A stretch of 35,579 nt of DNA from CAYYFX01 sp964571855 (GTDB lineage: Bacteria > ARS69): contig CAZNDO010000029.1 of the NCBI GenBank assembly GCA_964571855.1, forward strand, positions 1 through 35,579, read 5' to 3'. How positions within the stretch are numbered: the first letter of the stretch is position 1; every line of letters starts with the position of its first letter. The position numbers were made by a program, and so were the translations under genes. The notes beneath the pieces are model-generated. The model was given only the letters and a program-made list of their open reading frames with translations. It searched no databases and was not told the origin of the DNA. Shown one piece after another: positions 1-7,647 of the stretch.

Positions 1-64
1 CCCGCCGTTCGTCCCACCGGCCGGCCACCCCGCCGGCGTCCCCCGCCGCGTGGCCCGCGAGCGA

Positions 65-985
65 CTAGAGTCGGGTGGGATCCAGCAGCATCAGCATGAA
101 CAGCCCCGGCAGATACGCGAGGCTGGCGTAGAAGACGACGCGCGCCGCCGGCACCGTGTGCGTGCGGTGCAGCACGAGCGAGGCCGCGACCATGGCGAGA
201 CCGAGCAGCGTGGAGCCGGCGAGGTACAGCCAGCCGGCCATCCCCGCGAAGGCCGCGGCCCACGCCACGGGCAGGAGCCCGAGCGAGTAGACCGTGACGA
301 TGCGGAACGTGGCGCGGCCGTCGGGGTCCAGGACCGGGAGCATCCGGAACCCGCCCGCGGCGTAGTCCTGCCGGTGGATCCACGCGATGGAGAGGAAGTG
401 CGGGATCTGCCACACGAAGAGGATGGCGAAGAGGATGGCGGCGCCCGCCTCCACGCGACCGGCGGCGGCAGTCCAGCCCAGCATCGGCGGGATGGCGCCG
501 GACACCGCGCCAACGATCGTGTTCAGCGGCGTGCGCGGCTTCAGCGGCGTGTAGGCGAGGAGGTACACGGCCCACGACGCCGCCGCGAGCGCGGCGGTCA
601 GAGCGTTCGTCCACGCGGCCAGGAGGACGAGTCCCGCCACCGTAAGGGCGAAAGAGAAGCCCAACGCCTGCCCCGGAGTGACCCGCGCCGTGGGGAGCGG
701 ACGATTGCGCGTGCGGCGCATGCGCGCATCCCGCGCGACCTCCGCCCACTGGTTCAGCCCGTTCGCGCCGCCGCCCACGAGTGCGGTCCCGACCACCGTG
801 GCGAGGAACCGGACCCAGTCCGTGGCGGGCCCGCCGGCGAGCAGGTAGCCCAGGCCCGTGGTGACGAGCACCAGGGACAGGAGCCGCGGTTTCGCGAGCT
901 CGACGAGCGCCGGCACCACCGCGGCGCGCGCGGGCGCGTCGCCGGCGTGCCGGAGCGCGGCCTCCGGGGTGGTGGGCGGGGTCAT
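65..985 (-). CDS. ctaB: Protoheme IX farnesyltransferase (heme O synthase)
   Basis: This UbiA-family prenyltransferase adds a farnesyl group to heme b to make heme o, the precursor of heme a for terminal oxidases; it acts in the cytoplasmic membrane. The protein is 306 residues, normal for the family. The prenyl-diphosphate motif is visible near residues 78-98 (NQWAE, then DARMRRTRNRPLP), a second conserved stretch LAYTPLK lies near residue 145, and about eight or nine hydrophobic segments span the protein. The ATG at 985 has a strong ribosome site (GGAAGGAA) five bases upstream. A TTGACG box about 55 bases upstream may be its -35. The gene would normally sit beside other cytochrome oxidase genes; the window edge prevents checking downstream. 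Function is clear from sequence. Confidence 0.95.
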   Translation of the reverse strand: MTPPTTPEAALRHAGDAPARAAVVPALVELAKPRLLSLVLVTTGLGYLLAGGPATDWVRFLATVVGTALVGGGANGLNQWAEVARDARMRRTRNRPLPTARVTPGQALGFSFALTVAGLVLLAAWTNALTAALAAASWAVYLLAYTPLKPRTPLNTIVGAVSGAIPPMLGWTAAAGRVEAGAAILFAILFVWQIPHFLSIAWIHRQDYAAGGFRMLPVLDPDGRATFRIVTVYSLGLLPVAWAAAFAGMAGWLYLAGSTLLGLAMVAASLVLHRTHTVPAARVVFYASLAYLPGLFMLMLLDPTRL

Positions 986-1014
986 GCGTTCCTTCCGTCG
1001 GGTGGGAAGCCGGG

Positions 1015-1043
1015 ATGGTGCCCGCGCCGGCGGGCCGCGTCAA
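1015..1043 (-). promoter_or_regulatory. Possible promoter of ctaB
   Basis: On the minus strand TTGACG (1043-1038) is followed after 17 bases by CACCAT (1020-1015). The -35 is five of six to consensus but the -10 is poor. A start near 1008 would give a leader of about 23 bases. Confidence 0.3.
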
Positions 1044-1166
1044 GAGCCGCGGGCCGCGGCCGGCCGCTGCCGGACCGAGCGGACGACCGCCCGGACGTGG
1101 AACGGGGCAGGCTCCCGAAGGCCCGCCCCGCTCCCGTGCCGATCGTTCGAGTGCGCGCGCCGAAGG

Positions 1167-2711
1167 TCAGTTCCGCTCGCGCATCCGCTCGAACGCTTCC
1201 TGCATGGAGGTCATGCCGCCGTCCCCGCCGCCGCGGTAGCCGCGGTCGTAGTCCTCGCGCCACGACTGGTCCCGGCGTCCGCCGCTGCCGCCGTCCCGCC
1301 GGCCGCCATCCCGGCGCCCGCCGTCCCGGCCGCGGTCCCGGCCGCCGCGTCCGCCGCGATCCCGATCCCGCCGGCCGCGGCCGCCTTCCTTGCCGCTGTC
1401 CGGGGCGCCCCAGGCCATATCGCCGCCGCCGGACCAGCCACCGCCGCCGCCTTCCTCGTCCCGCGGCCCGCGGTCCCCGCGCGCGCCGCGCGTGGCGGGA
1501 TCCACGACGGAGAGCGAGATGCGCTTCGTGCCCGGATCCACCGACACGATCCACACTTCCAGCTCCTGCCCGACCTCGAGCACCTCGGACGGATGCCCGA
1601 CGCGGTGGTCCGCCAGGGTGGACACGTGCGCGAGACCGTCGATGCCCGGCGCCACTTCCATGAACGCGCCGAACTCCGCGAGCCGGACCACCTTCACCCG
1701 CACCTTCTCGCCGGGCTTCAGCGCGCCCGCGGCCGTGGTCCACGGATCCCCCTGCAGTTCCTTCATCGAGAGCCCGATCCGCTCGTCCGGACGACCCAGG
1801 TTGTCCACGCTGCGGATCTTGACCTCGACCTCCTGGCCCACCTTCAAAACCTCGGACGGGTCCTTGATGCGCCGGTGGCTGATCTCCGAGACGTGGATCA
1901 GCCCGTCGATGCCGCCGAGATCCACGAACGCGCCGAAGGGACGCAGCCGGACGACGGTACCCTTGAGCACCTTGCCGACGGCCAGGTCCTTGCGCAGGTC
2001 CTCGGCCTTCTCCTTCGAGTCCTGCTCCAGCAGCACGCGCCGCGAGAGGACCACGTTCCGGCCCTTCGGATCCGCCGAGGACACGCGGAACGCCAGTTTC
2101 TGGCCGACGAAGACGGAGGGATCCTCCACCCAGTGCCGGTCGATCTGCGAGAACGGGCAGAAGGCGCGCACGCCCAGGATCTGCACGACGAGCCCGCCCT
2201 TGTTCACGCCGGTGACCTTGCCCTCCACGGGCGCCCCCGTCTTGGCCGCATCGAGCAGCGCCGGGATGTTCCCCGCGTGCGCCCCCGGCTTCCCGCCGGC
2301 CGCCTTCAGGGACATCTTCACGCCGCCCTCGACCGAGAGGACCGTGCCGCGCACGTCCGCGCCCACGTCGTGCGTGAGCTTGCCCTCCGCGTCCGTGATC
2401 TCCTTGCGATCCAGGAAGGCCTCTTCCCGGCCGCCGAAGTCCACGAAGGCGCCCTCCTCCCCGAGCTTCACGATCTTCCCCCGGATCGGGCCGCCCTTCC
2501 GCGGCTCCGGGGGGCCACCGGATTTCGGGAGTTCGGCCACCGCCGCCTGCATGACGGCCGCGCCCTCCGCGGCGGCGGACCCGTCGGTCTCCGACGCGGC
2601 ACCGCCCGCCTCCGCCGGACTCGGAGCCTCGGCTTCGGGTGCCGCGGACGCGGCCTCCGGAGCGGGGGTCTCGGCGGGCTTCACGGTCTCGTCGTCGGGC
2701 CTGGAATCCAT
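1167..2711 (-). CDS. rpsA: S1-type RNA-binding protein (ribosomal protein S1-like) with RGG-rich tail
   Basis: The 514-residue protein has an Ala/Pro/Glu-rich N terminus (1-70), four S1 OB-fold domains (about 75-137, 160-230, 245-318, 333-405) and a roughly 100-residue tail. Domains 3 and 4 are canonical, with FGAFVDLGG and FGAFMEV cores followed by HVSEIS or HVSTL; domains 1 and 2 are more divergent, as in many S1 proteins. Bacterial S1 binds mRNA on the 30S subunit and helps initiation. The tail (409-514) is rich in Gly, Arg and Asp, with repeated RDGG and RGG blocks, and ends in a short helix-like stretch. The ATG at 2711 follows AGAAGGA with good spacing; a longer in-frame extension upstream looks like noncoding sequence. 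Four domains rather than the six of enterobacteria fits several other phyla. A different S1-domain regulator cannot be excluded. Confidence 0.85.
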   Translation of the reverse strand: MDSRPDDETVKPAETPAPEAASAAPEAEAPSPAEAGGAASETDGSAAAEGAAVMQAAVAELPKSGGPPEPRKGGPIRGKIVKLGEEGAFVDFGGREEAFLDRKEITDAEGKLTHDVGADVRGTVLSVEGGVKMSLKAAGGKPGAHAGNIPALLDAAKTGAPVEGKVTGVNKGGLVVQILGVRAFCPFSQIDRHWVEDPSVFVGQKLAFRVSSADPKGRNVVLSRRVLLEQDSKEKAEDLRKDLAVGKVLKGTVVRLRPFGAFVDLGGIDGLIHVSEISHRRIKDPSEVLKVGQEVEVKIRSVDNLGRPDERIGLSMKELQGDPWTTAAGALKPGEKVRVKVVRLAEFGAFMEVAPGIDGLAHVSTLADHRVGHPSEVLEVGQELEVWIVSVDPGTKRISLSVVDPATRGARGDRGPRDEEGGGGGWSGGGDMAWGAPDSGKEGGRGRRDRDRGGRGGRDRGRDGGRRDGGRRDGGSGGRRDQSWREDYDRGYRGGGDGGMTSMQEAFERMRERN

Positions 2712-2801
2712 GATCGGCTGTCCTTCTTTGGGTTCGGTTCTTTCGGGGACGGTTTCGGGCCTCGCCCTCGGCGGATTTGCACGGGGCGGGCAAGCCGCAG
2801 G

Positions 2802-2810
2802 AGCATACCA
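2802..2810 (-). promoter_or_regulatory. Extended -10 promoter for the S1 gene
   Basis: On the minus strand the nine bases read TGGTATGCT, an extended -10 (TGn plus TATGCT). No convincing -35 lies 16-18 bases upstream. The leader to the S1 start would be about 84 bases. Confidence 0.4.
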
Positions 2811-2848
2811 CGATCGGGCGCGGAAATCCCCTGAGGAACGGGAGGACC

Positions 2849-2857
2849 TGCTACACT
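2849..2857 (+). promoter_or_regulatory. Extended -10 promoter for thrH-ftcD
   Basis: TGCTACACT combines TGn with a TANNNT -10. It lies 35 bases before the TTG start at 2893, giving a leader of about 29 bases that contains a perfect GGAGG. It is one of six TGCTANNNT copies ahead of genes in this window. Confidence 0.5.
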
Positions 2858-2892
2858 TCGCGATTCCTCGCAGGACCCCCGGGAGGACCCCC

Positions 2893-3552
2893 TTGATCAT
2901 CGTCACCGACCTGGAGGGCGTGCTGATCCCGGAGGTCTGGGCGGAGATCGCCCGGGAAACCGGGATTCCGGAGCTCGCGCTCACGACCCACGACGAGCCC
3001 GACTTCGCACGCCTCATGCAGCGGCGGATCGACATCCTCGGGCGGCACGAACTGCGCCTCCCCAAATTGCAGGAGATTGCCTCCGCCGTCCAGCCGTACC
3101 CCGGGGCCGTGGAGCTCCTGGCGTGGCTCCGCACCAGGGGGCAGGTGATGATCGCGTCGGACACCTTCCACGAGCTGTCCGAGGGGATCGTGCTCCGGAT
3201 GGGCGGGTGGAACCTGTTCGCGAACACGTTCGTGACCGACGAGACCGGCCTGATCCGGGACTACCGCCTGCGCATCCGCGGCCGCAAGGATCGGGTGGCG
3301 CGGTCCCTCAAGGACCTCGGCTTCCTGCTCGTGGCCATCGGGGACGGGTGGAACGACGAGCGGATCCTCCGCAGCGCGGACGTGCCTATCCTGTTCAACG
3401 CCCCGGAAGCGCTGGCCGAGCGCATCCCCGGGGGCCTGCGCGCGGACGACTACGACGACGTCCGGCGCCACGTCGAGGTCGCCCACGCGCGCCGCGTCCT
3501 CGAGGCCCGGGAGACGGATGACGCCTCCCTCCCCGTCGCGCGCGAGTCGTAG
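2893..3552 (+). CDS. thrH: ThrH-type phosphoserine phosphatase / homoserine phosphotransferase
   Basis: This 219-residue HAD-superfamily protein matches the ThrH family, known in Pseudomonas to dephosphorylate phosphoserine and transfer the phosphate to homoserine. The start of motif I reads TDLEGVLIPEVW (D6 nucleophile, with E8 where most HAD enzymes have Asp, as in ThrH). Motif II is ASDTFHE (S89), and motif IV is GDGWND (D151, D155). The TTG start at 2893 is chosen because GGAGG lies six bases upstream and the family N terminus begins at the hydrophobic strand IIVTD. No nearer ATG exists before motif I. It is followed after nine bases by ftcD, so the two are probably cotranscribed. Substrate is inferred from family only. 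Confidence 0.85.
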   Translation: MIIVTDLEGVLIPEVWAEIARETGIPELALTTHDEPDFARLMQRRIDILGRHELRLPKLQEIASAVQPYPGAVELLAWLRTRGQVMIASDTFHELSEGIVLRMGGWNLFANTFVTDETGLIRDYRLRIRGRKDRVARSLKDLGFLLVAIGDGWNDERILRSADVPILFNAPEALAERIPGGLRADDYDDVRRHVEVAHARRVLEARETDDASLPVARES

Positions 3553-3561
3553 GGACCCCGC

Positions 3562-5265
3562 ATGGACCGGATCGTGGAGTGCGTCCCGAACTTCAGCGAG
3601 GGACGGGACCGGGCGAAGATCGACGCCATCGTCGGCGCGATGGCCGGCGTGGCCGGCGTCACCGTGCTGGACGTGGACCCGGGCGCGGACACGAACCGCA
3701 CGGTCGTCACGCTCGTGGGCGCGCCGGACGACGTGGCGGAGGCCGCGTTCCGCGGCATCGCGGAGGCGGCGCGCCGGATCGACATGGCGGCGCACCGCGG
3801 CGCGCACCCGCGCATGGGCGCCACGGACGTCTGCCCCTTCGTGCCCGTGTCCGGCGTCACCATGGAGGACTGCGCGGAGCTGGCGCGGCGCCTGGGCCGG
3901 CGCGTGGGCGACGAACTCGACATCCCGGTGTACCTGTACGGCCGCGCGGCGGCCACGCCGGCGCGCGTGAGCCTCGCGGACGTGCGCTCCGGCGAGTACG
4001 AGGGACTGGCCGCGCGCGCCGGGAAGCCGGAGTGGCAGCCGGACTTCGGCCCCTTCGAGTTCCCGCGCGGCACGGGCGCCACGGCGATCGGCGCGCGCGA
4101 GTTCCTCATCGCCTACAACGTCAACCTGAACACGCGCGCGAAGGCCGCGGCGCACGACCTCGCGCTGGAGATCCGCGAGGCCGGTCGCCGCAAGCGCGAC
4201 GCGAGCGGCAAGGCCGTCAAGGACGACGCGGGGAACTTCGTGATGGTGCCGGGGCGCTTCCGCGAGTGCCGCGCGGTCGGATGGACGCTGCCCGAGCACG
4301 GGCTGGCGCAGATCTCCATCAACCTCACGGACTACCGCGTCACGGGCCTGCACGACGTGTTCGACGCGCTCTCCGAGGAGGCCGCGCGCCGCGGGCTGCG
4401 CGTCACCGGCAGCGAGATCGTGGGCCTCGTCCCCATGGAGGCCATCCGCCGCGCGGGCCGCCACTACCTACGCAAGCAGGGCGGCACGGCCGGCGTCCCG
4501 GAGAAGGACCTCGTGCACGCGGCCGTGCGCAGCCTCGGCCTGTCGGACCTCTTCGCCTTCGATCCGCACGAGAAGATCCTGGAGTGGAAGCTGCGCCGGA
4601 AGGGCCTGCTCGTGGACCGCAGCGTGGCCGCGTTCGCGGACGAGCTCTCCGCGGACAGCCCCGCCCCCGGCGGCGGCAGCGCGGCCGCGCTGATGGGGTC
4701 GCTCGCCGCCGCGCTCGCCGCCATGGTGGCCGCGCTCACCGTGGGCCGGAAGGGCTGCGAGGGCGCGTGGGAGCGCATGAAGGACGTGGGCGAGGAGGCG
4801 CAGGCGCTGAAGGACGCGTTCACCGCGGACATCGACCGCGACAACGACGCGTTCCTCGCGCTGCAGGCGGCGGCGCGCCGGCCGAAGGGGACGCCGGACG
4901 AGACCGCCGCGCGCGACGCCGCGGTGCGCGCGGCCACGCGGCTCGCCACCGAGGTGCCGCTCGGCGTGCTGGAGCGATCGTGCCGCGCGGCGGAGCTGGC
5001 GGCGGCCGTGGCCGCGGACGGCAACCCGTCGTCCCGCTCGGACGGGGGCGTGGCGGCACTGGCCGCGCGCGCGTGCGCGGAGGGCGCGTACTACAACGTG
5101 CTCATCAACCTCGCGGGCTCGGACGAGCCGGAGTGGGCGGCCGGCGTGCGGCGGCGCGCGGAGGATGCGCTCGCGCGGACCACCGCGGCAGCCGAGCGCG
5201 CGGCGCAGTTCGTGCGCGGGATCCTGGAGAAGGAGGCCGGCGCGGCGCAGGAGTCGCGCGCGTAG
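3562..5265 (+). CDS. ftcD: Bifunctional glutamate formimidoyltransferase / formimidoyl-THF cyclodeaminase
   Basis: The 567-residue protein carries both halves of the animal-type FTCD enzyme. Residues 1 to about 330 are the formiminotransferase (N-terminal VECVPNFSEGRD signature, then HRGAHPRMGA), moving the formimino group from N-formiminoglutamate to tetrahydrofolate. Residues from about 350 are the cyclodeaminase (SPAPGGGSAAAL glycine-rich motif, helical remainder), releasing ammonia to give 5,10-methenyl-THF. This is the last stage of one histidine-degradation route and feeds one-carbon metabolism. The usual length is about 540 residues. The start at ATG 3562 follows a weak GGGA site and lies nine bases after thrH. 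No other histidine-utilisation gene is present in the window. Confidence 0.93.
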   Translation: MDRIVECVPNFSEGRDRAKIDAIVGAMAGVAGVTVLDVDPGADTNRTVVTLVGAPDDVAEAAFRGIAEAARRIDMAAHRGAHPRMGATDVCPFVPVSGVTMEDCAELARRLGRRVGDELDIPVYLYGRAAATPARVSLADVRSGEYEGLAARAGKPEWQPDFGPFEFPRGTGATAIGAREFLIAYNVNLNTRAKAAAHDLALEIREAGRRKRDASGKAVKDDAGNFVMVPGRFRECRAVGWTLPEHGLAQISINLTDYRVTGLHDVFDALSEEAARRGLRVTGSEIVGLVPMEAIRRAGRHYLRKQGGTAGVPEKDLVHAAVRSLGLSDLFAFDPHEKILEWKLRRKGLLVDRSVAAFADELSADSPAPGGGSAAALMGSLAAALAAMVAALTVGRKGCEGAWERMKDVGEEAQALKDAFTADIDRDNDAFLALQAAARRPKGTPDETAARDAAVRAATRLATEVPLGVLERSCRAAELAAAVAADGNPSSRSDGGVAALAARACAEGAYYNVLINLAGSDEPEWAAGVRRRAEDALARTTAAAERAAQFVRGILEKEAGAAQESRA

Positions 5266-5278
5266 CCGCCGCGTCCGG

Positions 5279-5665
5279 CTAGCGCTTCGTCCCGCCGCGG
5301 CGCCCGCCGAGGTCGTCCACGACGCCGAGGATCCGGTCCACCTGGAACGGCTTGCCCAGCACCACGTCCACGCCGGCCGCGGCGATCCGCTCCTGCGGCA
5401 GCGTGGCGTCCCAGCCCGTGAGCAGCGCGATGCCGAGGTGCGGGTCGCGCGTGCGGGCCGCGGAAACCACGTCCCACCCGGACATGGGGTACATCCCCAC
5501 GTCGCACAGCATCAGGTCGAAGGTCCCGGCGTCCAGCAGCTCGAGCGCGCGCGCGCCGTTCGCCGCCGCGACCACGCGATGCCCGGCCGTCTCCAGGATC
5601 TCGCAGACGAGGTCGCGGATGTCCTCCTCGTCATCCACGACGAGGACGCTCAGCGGTCGCGGCAT
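5279..5665 (-). CDS. Stand-alone response regulator receiver domain protein
   Basis: The protein is 128 residues and consists of a single CheY-like receiver domain. The acidic pair D11-D12, phosphoacceptor D55 (in LMLCDVGM), T83 and K105 (in GKPF) are all present, so it should be phosphorylatable. There is no output domain; it could act like CheY/Spo0F or through partner contact. GGAAGGAG eight bases before the ATG is a good ribosome site. Its start overlaps the end of the upstream membrane protein gene by 16 bases, suggesting translational coupling. No histidine kinase is present in the window, so the partner is unknown. It converges with ftcD across 13 bases. Confidence 0.9.
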   Translation of the reverse strand: MPRPLSVLVVDDEEDIRDLVCEILETAGHRVVAAANGARALELLDAGTFDLMLCDVGMYPMSGWDVVSAARTRDPHLGIALLTGWDATLPQERIAAAGVDVVLGKPFQVDRILGVVDDLGGRRGGTKR

Positions 5666-6189
5666 GCGGCGGCTCCTTCCGGGGCGAGCAGTGGGGCCGG
5701 CGCCGCGGGACGCGCGGCGACGTGACGGCGCAACGTGTCGGCCAGCCAGCGGGCGTCCGCCGCCGAGAGCCGCGTGCCCACGCGGAACGTCTCCCGGTTT
5801 GTGACGAGGAGGAACCCGCCCCAGGCGGTGCCGAGCCGCACGTCGGGATCGGCCACGTCCCGCAGATCGCCCAGCGCGAGCGCCCGGCCCCGGTCGTCGA
5901 GGACGCCGGCCCGTTGCAGTCCCAGCATCCCGCCTTCCACCACGAGCCGCTCCGCCCCTCCGGAGAGCCAGGCGGAGGTCACGGACGCGCCGAAGAGGGT
6001 CAGCGCCAGCGCGAGCCTCCCCGCCGGCGGCAGGTTGCCCGGGGCGCGCAGCACCTCCACGGCCACGGCCAGGAGCGCCGCGCCCAGGGCCGCGCGCGTG
6101 AACCGCCGGAACCGCGGGTCCGGCCCGATCACGGCGGCGAAGCGCTCGCCTCCGGCCACCGGGCGCTCTTCCAGGATGCGGATCGTCAC
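5650..6189 (-). CDS. Small integral membrane protein with PH-like cytosolic part, unknown function
   Basis: I do not recognise a named family. The 179-residue protein has a short cytosolic N terminus, two hydrophobic segments (about 33-48 and 57-73) and a soluble C-terminal half rich in beta-type sequence (SGGAERLVVEGGML, then GGFLLVTNRETFRVGT). This arrangement resembles bacterial PH-domain membrane proteins. The GTG start at 6189 is chosen because GGGAGGG lies about six bases upstream and coding character stops beyond it. It overlaps the response regulator gene by 16 bases, so the two probably form an operon. Whether it senses or relays anything to the regulator is speculation. Confidence 0.65.
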   Translation of the reverse strand: MTIRILEERPVAGGERFAAVIGPDPRFRRFTRAALGAALLAVAVEVLRAPGNLPPAGRLALALTLFGASVTSAWLSGGAERLVVEGGMLGLQRAGVLDDRGRALALGDLRDVADPDVRLGTAWGGFLLVTNRETFRVGTRLSAADARWLADTLRRHVAARPAAPAPLLAPEGAAACRDR

Positions 6190-6232
6190 GGACGCCCTCC
6201 CGTCGTCCGTCCCATCGGCGCGCTCGCGCCGG

Positions 6233-6248
6233 GAGTTGACGCCAACTC
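6233..6248. promoter_or_regulatory. Perfect inverted repeat between divergent genes
   Basis: GAGTTG and CAACTC form perfect six-base arms around ACGC. It lies in the 111-base gap between the membrane protein gene (leftward) and the synthase gene (rightward), which is where an operator would sit. A TTGACG inside it is 28 bases from the nearest -10-like box, too far for a standard promoter. Confidence 0.3.
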
Positions 6249-6269
6249 GCCCCGGGCCGGGCCGTGGGT

Positions 6270-6275
6270 TAGACT
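6270..6275 (+). promoter_or_regulatory. Possible -10 box of the synthase gene
   Basis: TAGACT lies 25 bases before the TTG start at 6301 and is followed by CGG, as are other candidate -10 boxes here (TAGAATCGG at 18171, TATATTCGG at 14077). No matching -35 is present. Confidence 0.3.
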
Positions 6276-6300
6276 CGGCCTCCGCTTCCCGGAGGCGCCC

Positions 6301-7551
6301 TTGGAGCCGCGCGAACAGGACCTGATCCACGACTGGAACCACGCCGACGGCTTCGTCTTCCGCACGACGCCGGGCTTCCAGCTGAACGACGAGACCCTGC
6401 GCGACGGCCTGCAGTCCCCGTCCGTGCGGGACCCGTCCATCGAGCAGAAGCTGCGGATCCTGCACCTCATGAACGACCTGGGGCTGGATGCCGCGGACCT
6501 GGGCCTCCCCGGGGCCGGCGTGCGCGCCGTGGAGGACATCGAGCGGTTGGCGAGGGAGATCGCCGACGCGCGGCTGGGGATCTCGCCGAACGTGGCCGTC
6601 CGCACCCTGGTGGCGGACCTGGAGCCCGTGCTGGGGATCAGCGAGCGCGCGGGCATCCCGGTGGAGGCGTGCGCCTTCCTCGGCTCCTCCGCGATCCGGC
6701 GGTACACGGAAGGCTGGGGCATCGACCGGCTGCTCAAGCTCACGGAGGACGCCGTCCGCTTCGGCGTCGAGCACGGCATCCCCATGTGCTACGTGACCGA
6801 GGACACCACGCGCGCGGACCCCGAGTCCCTGGACGCGCTGTACTCGTGCGCCATACGCGCGGGCGCGAAGCGCATCGTGGTGGCGGACACGGTGGGACAC
6901 GCCACGCCCATCGGCGTGCGCGCGCTCCTGAAGTTCGTGCGCGGCATCGTGGACCGTTGCGGCGGCGGCGTGGCGGTGGACTGGCACGGCCACTCGGACC
7001 GCGGCCTCGCCATCCCGAACTGCATGATGGCGCTGGCCACGGGCGCGGATCGCATCCACGCCACGGCGCTCGGCGTCGGCGAGCGCTGCGGCAACGCGCA
7101 GATGGACCTCCTGCTCGTGAACCTGCGGCTCGAGGGCATCCTGGACCGCGACCTCTCGAAGCTCGGGGACTACGTGCGCGCCGTGTCCGAAGCCACCGGC
7201 ATCCCCATCCCGTTCAACTACCCCGTCTTCGGCGAGGACGCGTTCCGCACGTCGACGGGCGTGCACGCCGCCGCGATCCTCAAGGCCCGCCGCAAGGGCA
7301 AGGAGGCGCTGGCGGACCAGGTGTACTCCGGCGTGCCGGCCGGAATGGTGGGACTGCACCAGCGCGTCGAGATCGGCTTCATGAGCGGCAAGTCGAACGT
7401 GGTGTTCGCCCTGGAGAGCCGCGGCGTTCCCGCGGACGACGCCCTCGTGGAGCGGATCCTCGCCGCCGCGAAGCGATCGGCCACGGTGCTGACGGATGCG
7501 GAGATCGACCGGATCGTGGCCGAGCACCGCGCGGAGACCGCCGGCCGCTGA
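6301..7551 (+). CDS. 2-isopropylmalate / homocitrate synthase-family enzyme
   Basis: The 416-residue protein belongs to the DRE-TIM metallolyase family that condenses an acyl-CoA with a 2-oxo acid. Visible signatures are NDETLRDGLQ near residue 28 (catalytic and metal residues), WHGHSDRGLA (HxH metal ligands) and GVGERCGNA. It ends soon after the catalytic barrel and helical subdomain and lacks the roughly 120-residue C-terminal LeuA regulatory domain, so leucine feedback is unlikely. The TTG start has GGAGG five bases upstream, better than any alternative. No leucine or lysine pathway genes are adjacent. The exact substrate (2-oxoisovalerate, 2-oxoglutarate, pyruvate or another) cannot be read from sequence; a dedicated leuA is possible but not assured. 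Confidence 0.85.
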   Translation: MEPREQDLIHDWNHADGFVFRTTPGFQLNDETLRDGLQSPSVRDPSIEQKLRILHLMNDLGLDAADLGLPGAGVRAVEDIERLAREIADARLGISPNVAVRTLVADLEPVLGISERAGIPVEACAFLGSSAIRRYTEGWGIDRLLKLTEDAVRFGVEHGIPMCYVTEDTTRADPESLDALYSCAIRAGAKRIVVADTVGHATPIGVRALLKFVRGIVDRCGGGVAVDWHGHSDRGLAIPNCMMALATGADRIHATALGVGERCGNAQMDLLLVNLRLEGILDRDLSKLGDYVRAVSEATGIPIPFNYPVFGEDAFRTSTGVHAAAILKARRKGKEALADQVYSGVPAGMVGLHQRVEIGFMSGKSNVVFALESRGVPADDALVERILAAAKRSATVLTDAEIDRIVAEHRAETAGR

Positions 7552-7563
7552 CGGCCCGGCGGG

Positions 7564-7582
7564 CGCGCGGGCTCCCCGCGCG
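7564..7582 (+). terminator. GC-rich hairpin after the synthase gene
   Basis: CGCGCGGG and CCCGCGCG form perfect eight-base arms around a three-base loop, 12 bases after the stop codon. There is no T-run, so it is at best a weak or factor-assisted terminator. Confidence 0.35.
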
Positions 7583-7596
7583 GGCCCGCGTTCCGG

Positions 7597-7602
7597 TATC
7601 CT
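7597..7602 (+). promoter_or_regulatory. Possible -10 box of the membrane protein gene
   Basis: TATCCT lies 51 bases before the ATG at 7648 and just after the hairpin. No -35 is recognisable. Confidence 0.25.
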
Positions 7603-7647
7603 CGTAGGACACGCGACGACACCCTGCTCCTGCACCCCGGATGCCCG

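Noticed and set aside
1..28. Possible N terminus of a leftward gene starting with GTG at 28 (nine codons).
   Set aside because: Too short to recognise, and its upstream site is only a G-rich stretch in G-rich DNA.
1260..1400. Repetitive CCG-rich DNA that might be a repeat array or CRISPR-like element.
   Set aside because: It is the coding sequence of the RGG-rich tail of the S1 protein; no regular spacers are present.
858..2834. Long rightward frame antisense to ctaB and the S1 gene.
   Set aside because: His/Arg/Ala-rich translation lacking motifs; typical antisense open frame in GC-rich DNA.
6236..6275. TTGACG plus TAGACT as a standard sigma-70 promoter for the synthase gene.
   Set aside because: The spacing is 28 bases, far outside 16-19; only the -10-like box and the inverted repeat were kept.
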